A stretch of 64,000 bases of DNA from Sitta carolinensis (lineage: Eukaryota > Chordata > Aves > Passeriformes > Sittidae): positions 65,346,863 through 65,410,862 of the forward strand of contig CM063284.1 in assembly GCA_032173965.1 (NCBI GenBank), given 5' to 3'. This document shows positions 1 through 11,478 of this stretch, piece by piece; the stretch's first letter is position 1, and every line of letters begins with the position of its first letter. The notes beneath the pieces are model-generated. The model was given only the letters and a program-made list of their open reading frames with translations, was not told the origin of the DNA and made no database searches. The position numbers and the translations under genes were made by a program.

Positions 1-3000
1 GTGCAGAGTTCTGAAGAAATACGATGTGCCCAAACCTTATCTGTTTCCTCCTAGCAAATATGCCAGCCTGCAAGAAAATGTGAACTTCCTCCATCAGCCT
101 TCCCCACGCTTTTCTGTGCTGTTTGGTTTTAACTCATGCTGTCCATGCTTCCATTTTATTTTATTTCTATTTTATTTTGCAATCTTCCTATGTTTACTAA
201 GCCATGTCCAGGTATGCACCACCTAGTAGCTATACAGTAGAGCTCAGGACAAAAAGGGTTAAAACAGGAGAGAGATGGTCATGAGGGGCAGCATGAGCCC
301 AGAAGGTCTTGCAGGCAGCCAACACGCTTGTCTGTGTAGTATGGAAACCCATTGCTACAGATCAGTCCCTGAGTGTACAGGCCTCATCTCCATCTTTCTC
401 CCTGCATGTTTGACCCCTCTCCTCGTGCAGACCCCCTGACACTTGCTCTCTAAGTAGCTGGCAGCAGGCACACAAGAAATTGGGACTTGTGCTGCATGAG
501 CTGCCACAGAAAAACCCACGCTGAATGAGCTGCACATCTAGGAGCAGCTCCCACCCAAAGGAAAGTGTTACAATTACCATCACTATCGAAATTTTCACAA
601 TTAACATCTCATCTCCACTCCCAAACACGGAACAGAAAATTCAGATCCATTTCAGAGCCTCTCTTCCCACCTTTGGAAAGTAGCTTTGCAATCCTGTGTA
701 ATTACTCAGGGAAGAAAAAGTAATAAAGCCAATTATCTTGTCTTTGAGTCATGCCACTTGGAGGCTTAGCACTGTGAGCTGAATTTCCCAACCAACATAA
801 CCGAGAGAGCTCTATGGAAAGTTGACACAGTGTTTGGGAATGCCAAGTCAAGCAAACAAACAGTTTATCAAAACAGGCTTTTCTAAATCTGTCCCATGAA
901 GCTGAACAAGCACATAGGCAACACCATCTCTATGAAAAAAAAGACCCCAGTCCTTAAACCTACTTTATACTTTGGCTCTAGCATAGCTGTGAAAATAAAT
1001 ACATGTTAAAAATCACCCCATCTAAAACCTGATCAAAGGGAAGGCCCCAGTATGGACACAATCATATTAATGTCACAAGTCATTCTCTGATGGTAACATT
1101 TACTCCAGTTGGGAAATTAATGTGGGCTACAAATGGGTGTAAAGTCAAGGTTCTTTCAGCCTTCCAAGATGTCAAATTACATCAAAAAACAAGAGATGTG
1201 TTACTCACTGCCTCTGCAAAAATCCTTGTTTTGCAGTGTTTGTACTGGAAGGAAGAGGAAGGCCTTACAGACAGAATCAAGAGGCTTTTTCAGTGTATTT
1301 GGTCTGCAGGCACTTATTCCTGGCCCATGGCATGTTAAGCAGGATCGTTCGGGTATCAAGCACTCACACAGAGGACGAATACTCATATACACACATTTTA
1401 CCACATCATTGCAGCTCACACATGCCAGACAAGCTCCATAGATTGCCCCCACTGACCTCTAAGGTGGTGGAGGCAGATGCTTTAAGAGTGAGACTGTTAT
1501 CTCTACACTGAGTAATGGCTCTCTGTGTCTCTCTTTCAACTCCTGTCTCCCTCTCCAAGAGGTTAGTGAAGCCCTGCCTCTCACTCCTATTTAGCTCCCG
1601 ACACACCTCACACCCTCCAGCGTGCAGTCACTTCATATAAACCATAGGTGTGCCTGCTGCCCTACTCCTTCCAGTCTCCTAAGTTAGCAGGAAATGGCTT
1701 TGCAGTGTGCCTGCTACCTAACATAAAATGCCTCCTCTTACCTCCAAGTGCAGCCAAATGCATTTCCATTGCTACTGCACCTATGAAGGAAAGCTGGCAA
1801 CAGTCAGCTTGATTCACATGTGTGCAAGCCAGTACTTTCAGTCACTGACAGGTTCCTGCTGTCCCAAAATTAGGATTCAGATCCCACAGTTGACCCAGAA
1901 ACTCATCCTGATATAGACTTTCCTACGTATAAATGTGCAGTACATCTGTTACTGCTCAGCCTTTAATGTGTTTATGTACAGTTTGCCTAACACTCCCATC
2001 TACATTACTTATATACTGATGATAAAACAGATTTGAAAAACAGTTGTGACACAAAAATTCAGTGCCTCATGGGCCCACAAAAAAGCCATCCTTTTTATTA
2101 AGAACTTTGTCCTTTCACATTCTTCTTGAAAGGCTGCCCACAGCTCAAAAACTAATGTGAAAACCTTCACCTTTGCTCAGTACTTCCAATGTTCAGAAGT
2201 GAAACGAACCCAATAGTAACACCCTGACTGCAGAACCAAATAATTGGTAGCCACAAGGTGAAAATGGTTATTAGATTATTTCAAGTATTTCATGCTTGTT
2301 TGTGCTTTGAACAGGCTTGGGATACTGAGCCAAAGTCTGGCTTCCCTCTCCAGGGAATTTAATCACTAGAACAGTTTAAAGCATCTACAGGGCCAGACTT
2401 TTCTCAACTAGGGCCTCCACACTGCTACCACAGAACCACCCAGTGACCCTTTGCTGAGTCTTCTCACATATCACAACTCCTTAGACACCCTTCCCTGAGG
2501 GACCCAGGGAAAGCCCTAAGCTCTGGAGACAGGGGGGTATCCTACCTGCTTTGACACACACCAGGAATGGCAAATGGATCCAAACACAGAGTACTGGATA
2601 CGGGAGAAATCAGTCCTGACTAGAGCCTCTGAAATTCGTGAATTCACTTAGCCTGGCCTGTTTGAATGATAATGCCCACTGCATTTTTACCTTGTGCCTT
2701 TACCACAAGCTCTTGTTTACCAGAACTGCATTTTTTTGAAAAGGATTCAGTGCTTATTTCATGTAACAGGCAAACCCTGATCCTGAGTTAAGTGGTCAGT
2801 TGCTGACACTGAAAGCAAAAGGCATTTTTAGTTGCCCATTTTCTAAAGTGCATTTGTCCACCTCCAGCACCTAACCACCTTGCTATGTCCAGAGATAATC
2901 TGCCATTATTAATTTTCTCCCTGCTTTCAGTTGTTAGTGGACAAATATAAAATGTCATCTTTGACAAAATCGATTTAGATTCTCTTGCATCTCTTTAGAC

Positions 3001-6000
3001 AGCACAGTTCAGCCTCTGCTCATGCAGCTCAGTCAGTCTCTGTTCTCTGCCCATCTGTCAAAATCCTTTTAAAACCGTAAACATTTCAGAAATGGTCTCA
3101 TTAATGCTGTACGCATGGAAATATCACCTCCTTGACCTTTACTCAGCAATCTGCTCGGATCAGGGACAGCAACATTTGCTTTTGGGTACACTGTATCACG
3201 CAGGGGGTGCGTGTTTAGCTGACTATCCATTACAAACAAGCCTGAGTCACTGGTTTCCAAAACACAATCTCCCAGACAATAGCACAGCTATAAAAGCACA
3301 TCTTTGGTCTGTTAGCACCTTGAATTTGGCTGAGGATTCAAATACACATTTTTGGGCATGAGATCAGTTTACCAGACAACACAGAAGATGCTAAAGAATA
3401 GATTTGTCCTTGACATTGTCATTTATAACTTCATCTCTGGTTGCAACATCATCATTGTCTTTGTCCAATGAAATAAGTCATGTGTTCTTAAGTCAAAATC
3501 CAAGCAACTGAGTTCTCCGAGCCTCAAAGAATGAGCCCTTTGGTATATCCCTCAGGAACATCAATTCTGAACGCCTCCTCATTTACAATTGCTTTAGAAA
3601 GTATGACTACTAGCCAGGTTGCAATTAATTTGATGCCTTTATTTAGTTTTATTGTCTTATACTGTTGGAGTGTGGGTGTTTGTTTTGTACTCAGAGCATC
3701 ATGTGGAACAAAATCATGTCTTACAGAAATTTCAGTAGGTATATATGTAAGTTGGTGTCAAAAACTTAACCTCTATCAATCAATCAGACACCATCTTACT
3801 GAAATTATATTGCAATTAGTCCACTGTTTTACCATGAATTTTTAATTACTATGAATTTTATCACCTTTTCCTAATCCTTTCCTAACTTCAGTTCTGCATT
3901 GGCTTTCCTGTGATTTGCCCCAGAATTTATCAGACTGCTACCCATTTTTCAACCATTTGAGTCATAAGTCCCATTTTTTCCTTATTTTTGGCTTCAATGT
4001 CCTGACAACTGACTTCATTCTTTTCCAGTTCATGGTGCTGAAACATGATGAAATTACTTATGAGTGCAGTAAATGAGAACATACTTTTTCTCAGGCAGCA
4101 GCAGAGAAAATTGGGTCATTCGGACTTCCTCTACATCATGTCTCCTCTGCTGGATTAGAAAGAAAATTTCTGCATATGAGCACAAACATGATTGCTAAAA
4201 GAAAGCAGAAAACTTGGTTTAAACTCTCAAAACTTTCACCTTTGCTCTTCTTTTGGTCAGGAGAAGAAACCTGTTGGAAGAGTTACAGGTGGAAACTAGC
4301 CCTTCTCACACCAATCTCTTTCTGAAGTGATGCAACTCCATCACTCCAAGCCGCACCATTTGTTAAGCTTTGGGCAGCACCGAAGTCAAACATAGCCAAA
4401 TCTGACAGACCCATCCACCAGCACTGCAGTGCACATGACCAGTAATGAGGGGATAACCCTCCTGCCTTCCTACATTCAGCACCTTCTCTCCCTGAAAGAA
4501 GCAACAGGTTTAACTCGGGGCAAGGAAACAGAGCGGATACAATACAGAAAGAAAAATTTCCCTTTGAGCATATTGGCTCTTGATTGCTCTGATTCATTTA
4601 GGGTATCCTCTCTCCATTGCACACACATTAGAGCAAAGGCAGACATCGTAGGAGGAAGGAAGGAAGGGACAACTGACCTTCAGGAAATGATCATTTCTGC
4701 TTGGTGAATCTCTGTGCGTTGTCATTACCACAGGTCTGCACAACTTGTGCTATTTAAAAAAGGGATAAAGCTGTGACAATTTGAGATTAGCTGCCTGTGT
4801 AAAATGATAGTGAGAAACAGAACAGAAACATCCCAGCCTGGACCTGGTAAAATGGATTAGTAAAGACCAGTATCTCAAATTTCAGGCTGGAGTCTACTGC
4901 TGTTCCTAGTTACATAAATGGAAACACAGGGCAATCTATCAATTCACTACTACCTCACACTCTAACTCGCTGCTAAATGCCTGCAACAGGAGCTCAGGTG
5001 ACCTTCCAAATCCAGGTGGAAGGTTTTAAGAAGTGAATTATTACTTACATACCACAGGAAAGTAACTGATACTCTGAAGTGTCTTTGACTAATGTATTTT
5101 GTCTAACATTTCATGTGCTCCAAAATTGAGTCCTATTTATCACTTCTCACAAGAAATAGGATCACTTGTGTGGCAAGCTTTACTGATTAAAGTTGAAAAC
5201 AATTTGTCTAATATTATTGCCACCTCTGTTGAAGAAGGAACAGCTGCTACCCCTCACACCGACTTTAAAGGGCAAAGATGGATGGCTAGAATCAGCACAC
5301 GCATTCATGTGGGAAGCAGGAGGAAAGGAAAACACTGGTAAGACCCATGCTATAAGCACATCTGGGCTCAGAGAACAGGCATCCACTATTTAAGGAATGG
5401 CTCCCCGATGCTCAGCTTTGAAAGTGGAACAAATATTCAGTGCTGGCTCTGAATTTTCCAGCTTTCGAGTTCAGAACAACATGAAACAGCCCTTGCAGCA
5501 TGGAGCCATTCCACATTGATTTGCTTATTGGGTTTGGCTTACAGGGCTACTCAGGGGATGTCCAACCTTCGAGAGGTGATCCACTGAGCCTTGGCTGGCT
5601 CTGGAGTCAAGCCACCAAAGATCATTCACGATTTCCAGAGGCCTCATCAGCACTTCATTTAAGCACCATTTTCTTGCTGATGTCAGTACTTAGAAAACTA
5701 GGTAAGAGTTAAGGACTTCCTGGAATTAAACAGGGGTGTGACACAAGATGATTAAGAGGATTTTGGGAGGGGGCCTTGCACAAAGTCTGGGGCTCCACCT
5801 TTTTCTCCCTTTCTGTCAGCCATATGCTTCCTCTCCCTCAGCCTACCATGGTGTTCTCCCTTTGCCAAGCACTCTGACTCCCAGCAGGAAGGCCAGAGCA
5901 GCTATCACAACAGCAGAGTGGCTCAAGGGCAGAGAAAGCTTGCACTGCCCTGTTGTTTGACATAAAGCATGTTTATCAAGAAGCAGCAGGCTGACCTGCT

Positions 6001-8368
6001 GGAAGGGACCTTTCTGGTCAGCCTTTCTTAATTCAGGAAAGGGTGAGGACCATTCGTCTCAGGTGTCAGTGGAAGGTGGAGAAAAAATTATTACAATGCC
6101 TCTCTTTCAACCCAGCCCATGTTGTTTTCTCAGGGCAAGTCCTCTAGGACTTTCCCAGCAGCTCTACTGCCGTGCTTGTGCCTTTGAGATAATTCTCTAC
6201 AATTTCAGATTGGAAATTTTAACATTTCATTATGGAACAAATGAGTATTAAGGCTGCCCTTGATGGCAGCAATGGCTGGATTTGCTCATACTCTGTTCAT
6301 GCCAAGTCCTAGGCTGTGACTCTTCTCATCGGCTCTCAAAAGCAGCAGAGAGCAGGGAGATAAAAACGGTAATAGTAAAACTCTGAAGAAGGAAAATACA
6401 GTAGAATAAAGCACCAAAGCAAAGAGACAGAGAAGAGAGTTCTTGAAATTAAGTCCTATAGGAGGTGGGAGAACAGAAGAGTAGGCCAACCTCTAACAGT
6501 TCCTGCCCCATCAGCAAACAAATCATCCCTCCCAGGATCTTGTCCAGATTATTTGCAAGCCCATTTCCTTACTGGCAGTGTCAGCAGCCCTACAGACCAC
6601 ACAGCATTGCTAGTGGCTGTGGAACAAGCCATGGGTAAGGAGGGTGAATCATTTCAGTTGTACTTGGTGACCCTGGGTTGTTGGAAAAGCCTTTAGGCAC
6701 TGCAGCCTTCTTGAAAAGCCTTATGTCCATCACAAGAGATAGCAGAAATGCTCCACCTTACCAGTACACATCTTTAGTGGCCTGTGGGGGAAACATCTCC
6801 AGTTCCTCAGCGTGGCAAAAGAGGGTCTGGGCACAGCTATCATGGCTGGGCTCTCACCACCTCCATGGAGGTGTCTCCTCCCTTCCTGCAGGGTGAGGAT
6901 GTCAGAAAACACTGGAGTCACTAGAAGAAAGCAGTGGAGGCAGAGTCAGGATGGAGCTCAACAAAACTCAGTTTTCATGTTGTCCAGCCTCTGGGTACAT
7001 GCTCATGCATTCAATGGCATTTCACTGCACAGCCCACACCCCTCCCTTCAGAGACACCATCCCTTTTACTTTGTGACTGCTGCCTAGAAAGCATCAGAGA
7101 GAAAGTAAGTACGCTTGATATCATGTGGGAAAGGCCTCTGATTTGAGTAGTTCCACTAAGAGAATGACTGGGCCAGATTTCTTTCCCTTCTCAAACAGCA
7201 TTTGCAAAACTGTCTATTGTGGAGGACACTGTTTTACTGTTGAATCCATAATACACTGGCCTAGAAATAAATCTCCTGCATGATTTGAGGCTTTGATAGA
7301 ATTATTCTAGAGAAAAACCTTAATGAACAATACCCAAAAAACTAAAACACACCTAGTCCTTCTTTCTTTGTTTGTTTTTTGTTGTTTTTCTTTCCAGCTT
7401 TGAGCACTTCAAAATAAATTGATATTTTCTTGGTTTTGGGGTCTTCATGACTAAGGGTTAAAATTAAGGTAATTTTGAGGTAGAGCTTTAGCTTTGAGCT
7501 AGGGTTTGCTATGCAAAAATATCAAAAAAGGTGATTCAAATAAAAAAAATCTGAAATTTTTACAACTAAGTCTCTCAGAACTATTAATTCTCATATAAAG
7601 GGTTAATTTTAGACAAAGTAGGATCTTGTTTTGATACAAAAATGATCTGGGAAAAAAACATTCCCTAACAGCTTATCTCTAACCAGGCTGTCAAATGCCT
7701 TGTGTTCTTGTCCCAGGGAAACTATTTTGTAAACTGAAACTTATTGCTATTGCAAAAGCAGGAAGAGACTCCTCTGACCTCCACAGCTTCCACGCTTGGA
7801 AAAGCACGTTCCAGTGCCACCAGAAAAAAAAACTGACCTGTCATAATGGTCCTTTGAATGTACAGTCTCCTTTGTCATTTGTTCAACAACTAAAAAGTTT
7901 ATATGCAACTATGAGTTTGTGACAGCTGGCAGATTGAAGCAAATAAATTTAAACTGCTTTCTGATTGTCCCTTTGTGCATCTGAGCACTACCAGGGCCAC
8001 CAGAAAGTTACAAATCCCAGTCCTGTCCGGTGTTAATCACTTAGCACGTTTAAAAAATGTGTCACCTGTTGAAGGGCAAACTCATGATCTCTTTCCCAGC
8101 ATTTGAATCTGCTGTCAGATTCAACAGGGTTGGCACAACAGTGGGATTGACTCCTCTCAAGGCAGATGGTTCCCACAGAATCAGGGGATAAAGTCATAAA
8201 AAAAGTGGAGGAGTGGTATTTTAGGCCTGCTTCTCATTTGTTACATGTAGGGGCAACCACATTTTTTTATGTATACAGCCAGGTCTGCTAAGCTAAGCAA
8301 ACAGAATGATCCCTTTTATTTTCATTTGCTACTTTTCCCTTTGAAATCAGTCTCAGCTGCTGTTGAGC
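1..8368. other. Non-coding DNA, no supported feature
   Basis: I find no recognisable exon, RNA gene or repeat family in this stretch. The open reading frames are all under about 115 codons, occur on both strands, overlap one another and resemble no protein family I know. Base composition is AT-rich with scattered short A/T runs, as expected for intergenic or long-intron vertebrate DNA. Given the strand and position of the NEDD9 exon downstream, this is sequence 5' of the main NEDD9 promoter. Confidence 0.6.
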
Positions 8369-8547
8369 AGAACTAACCTGGGCAGAACCTTGAACTGTCA
8401 GGTCTTCACTGCAAATTGTTCAGTGGTTTCCCTCCAAAGACCTGCCTGGGGAAACTACAACTCTTCCTGATGCTCTGCTTTTTCCTCCCTGAGATGTTTG
8501 CAGTGAAGACAAGACACTGTGGTCAAGGTTCTGCCCAGGTTAGTTCT
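8369..8547. repeat. Foldback (long inverted repeat) with about 47-51-bp arms
   Basis: The left arm (8369-8415) and right arm (8497-8547) are reverse complements. The outer 25 bp pair perfectly (AGAACTAACCTGGGCAGAAC and five more bases), the inner 14 bp pair perfectly (ending TCTTCACTGCAAA), and a short middle part (9 versus 13 bases) does not match. The 81-bp spacer contains a weaker inner stem (GTGGTTTCCCT against GGGGAAACTAC). A 10-bp perfect palindrome, CACTGCAGTG, follows at 8554-8563. This could be a small non-autonomous DNA transposon, a template-switch product, or a hairpin-forming transcript. I cannot name a family. Confidence 0.85.
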
Positions 8548-10894
8548 TCACTACACTGCAGTGAACCAAAGTGATCAATTATCAGATCTATCTGTAGTCA
8601 CAAAGCAAGGAAGAACCATTCCACAGGCATCTTGCCATACAAACAGCCCAGAGATGAACGCAACAGGTACAACAGCTCTAATTCTCACACAAAATAATGT
8701 GGTTGTGTGTGGCCCTGAACACCCCAGGGAAAAAGGATGGTCTTCCATGCAGGAGGAGCAGAGGACATGCAAATCATGGTCAGAACTACACACACACCAC
8801 TGGACTGAGCCACTAAGACTACATTCTAGAGTATCCCTTTGCAAGGGAAACACCCTGGTTTGATTATCAGGCTCTCTGAATGACAACAGATTTGCAGCAC
8901 TGTGTGCAAAACAGTCCCAGCCCCACGCCCCACCACGGCCTGGCTCTCACCAGCTGAATTCCCCTGGAGCAGACCCAAGTTAAGGTCAGGCTTCAGTTCC
9001 TCATACCATCTCCTAGAGGTGGTAACCCCCGTGGCAGAGCTGCTGGAGCATGAAAGTCTCAAGAGTTGCTTTTGCACGTGTGAAAACTGAATTGTGGGGT
9101 TATTTGCATGGGCGGCTGAGCCACCTCACACAGCACGTGTCATTACAGCCCTGTTTGCCTGCCCATGGGTGTCCACCCTGCTGCCCCCTCCACCCAGCTC
9201 CTGGTCTGTGTCCTGAGCTCAGCTGACCCCCAAGACAGTGAGTTCCAGGCAAGCACCCAATGCAACAACTCATACCTTGCTACAAACAAGTGTTTTTCAT
9301 TAATGTTGGAGTTTAAGGAAAACAGCATACAGAACTTTGGGGGGGGAAGCAACCAAAAGCCTCTTGTATATACAGACATTTATGTCAGAGGATTGCTGAA
9401 CTTGGAGAAGCATTTGCTGCCAAGTGGCATGCCCTTCGTTTTGTCAGCAAAACCAACATATGCATTTGGGCTTGGATGATTGCCTGACTGGGATGCTAAG
9501 GAGATATTTATCTGGCAATATAACTTGCTGCAATTGGGGGAAGAAAAAAAGCCCACAAAAACACAGAGTGAAAATGAATTACAAAAATTTCACCAGTGGT
9601 GGTTTTGTATTTCTTTCTATGCTGAAAACAATTACCCTTTGGCAAATTTTCAAATTCTGTTTATTTGACTGTGCTGCCCGTAAACCAGGGGAAAATAAGC
9701 ATGAAAGGGAGCAAACTGATTTCCTGATACAGAACTGGATTGGCACTTAGAGGAAAGCATACCCAACTTAACCTGCAAATGTCATATGCATGTCATAAGA
9801 TAAAAACGAACGAGGTATTATTTATAGGGTTTCAAATGAATAGCTGAAAACTGATACTTAACTATGCACATTTAAATACGTATCTTTCCTAGGTAATTCC
9901 TGCCTTTCACATAAACACATTTGGTTTCAATAAAAAGGTATGCTTGGGGATTTTTGGGGTTTTTTCTCCTGCCCCTGGCACAGCATACAGCAAATGTAAG
10001 CTCAGGCAGTCAGAGCTGCTGTTCTGGGCTATGTTCACACAGGCACGAGCAGTCTGTGACAATGACTTCCTCAAGGATGCTGGCTGTGTGCCACGGGTGG
10101 CACTCAGAGGGGTCACAGCCCCCTTCCAAATACATGGACTTGAACAGGGTGGAACATCACCCTCCTGAGAGCTGCCTAGGCAGAAACTGGAAAGTGCCTG
10201 CGGCTCCTCCCCACTGGCACATCAACCTTGATCGCTTGTTTATTGCCTGGGACCATGTCCTGATAAATTGAGTTTGTGTTCTAGAGACTGCGGAAGGCTA
10301 AGGGTTGATGACTATCTGCATCCCATCAGGCACCGGGGGGCTCCTGGCATGCTGATGGGAAGAGTGGGACTCCAGGAGACAGATTTTTACACACACGCAC
10401 ACACCCCACAAGGCTCTGCTCTGCTGCCTGTGACTAATTCTTCACCTAAATTAGAACACGAGGACTCCTGCTGATACACGCACTTACAGCAGGACAGCCA
10501 AGCCTTATTTTTCATTAGCTTTCAACTACAGTACTTTAGTGTGACATTAACTCGTGTCTGCTCTGCGTGCTGTTCATCAGGCTCTTTCATGAATCCCTGT
10601 TTCATGAGACTTGCCTCCTCCTACCCCCACGCATGCCTCAGGGCTCACTGCGTGGCAACCACTGTGCTCACAACACTGTGAATGGGTTCAGGTGAGTCTG
10701 TAGACTTGCCCAGGAGTGAACATAGGTGTAATCATCTTCCCCAGGCAACTCATTCAGCAAGGCTATGGGTTTCAACCCTAGCAGTGAGGCAGGCCTCTGG
10801 CTTTTCTGCTGCCAGGCTGTACCTCCCAAAGTGTGATTGGAAAGTGGCAGGGCCTGGTGCACACTGAGTGCTCACTGGTGCAGGACTTGATCCC
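8548..10894. other. Non-coding DNA between the foldback and the LTR
   Basis: No exon or named repeat is recognised. A single perfect octamer motif (ATGCAAAT) lies at 8767-8774 and an inverted one beside a GC box lies near 9.10 kb. Both are short enough to be chance in a window of this size. Open reading frames up to about 116 codons occur on both strands without recognisable similarity. Confidence 0.5.
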
Positions 10895-11478
10895 TGTTGT
10901 TTGGTGGTTTAATCCCAACCAACAGCTAAGTACCATGCAGCCACCTATTCACACACCCTGCCACCCCTGCAGTGGGATGGGGAGGAGAATTGGAAAAAAG
11001 GTAAAGCCCATGGGGTTGAGTTAAGAACAGGTTAATAATTGAAATAAGATGAAAATTATAAAATAATAATTGTAATGAAAAGGGAGGTAAACAGAAGAGA
11101 CAAAGAAATAAAACCCAAGAAAGACAAGTGATACACTACACCTGCTGACTGATACCCGGCTTGTCCCTGAGTGGACATCAGCCCCTCATGGACAGCTCCC
11201 CCAGTTCACAGATTGAGCAGGATGCTCTATTGTATGGAATATCCCTTTGACTAGTTCAGGCCAGCTGTCCTGGCCATGGTCCTTCCTGCCTTTTTGTGCA
11301 CTTCCTTGATGGCAGAGCATGAGAAACTAGAAAATCCTTGACTTAAGGTTAGCACTACAGAATGACAACTAAAACATCAATGTATTATCAACATTATTCT
11401 CATACTAAATCAAAAAATACAGCACCTGAACCAGCTACAAGGAAAAAAAATTACTTTATCCCAGCCAAAACCAGGACA
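10895..11478 (-). mobile_element. Solo LTR of an avian endogenous retrovirus (ERVL-like family)
   Basis: Read on the minus strand, the element begins TGTCCTGGTTTTGGCTGGGA near 11478 and ends near 10895 with the complement of TGGTGGTTTAATCCCAACCA. Between them are an A/T-rich AATAATAATT tract and the complement of TATGGAATATCCCTTTGACT. I recognise this layout from memory as a widespread bird LTR family, and I assign it to the ERVL type with only moderate certainty. No gag, pol or env remnants flank it, so it is probably a solo LTR left by recombination. The usual TATA-like segment looks degraded and no clear target-site duplication is visible, suggesting an old, probably inactive copy. The ends are approximate. 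Confidence 0.75.

Noticed and set aside
5990..6050. CTGGAAGGGACCTTTCTGG as an old CR1 fragment
   Set aside because: Only a short stretch resembles CR1 and neither flank continues the match.
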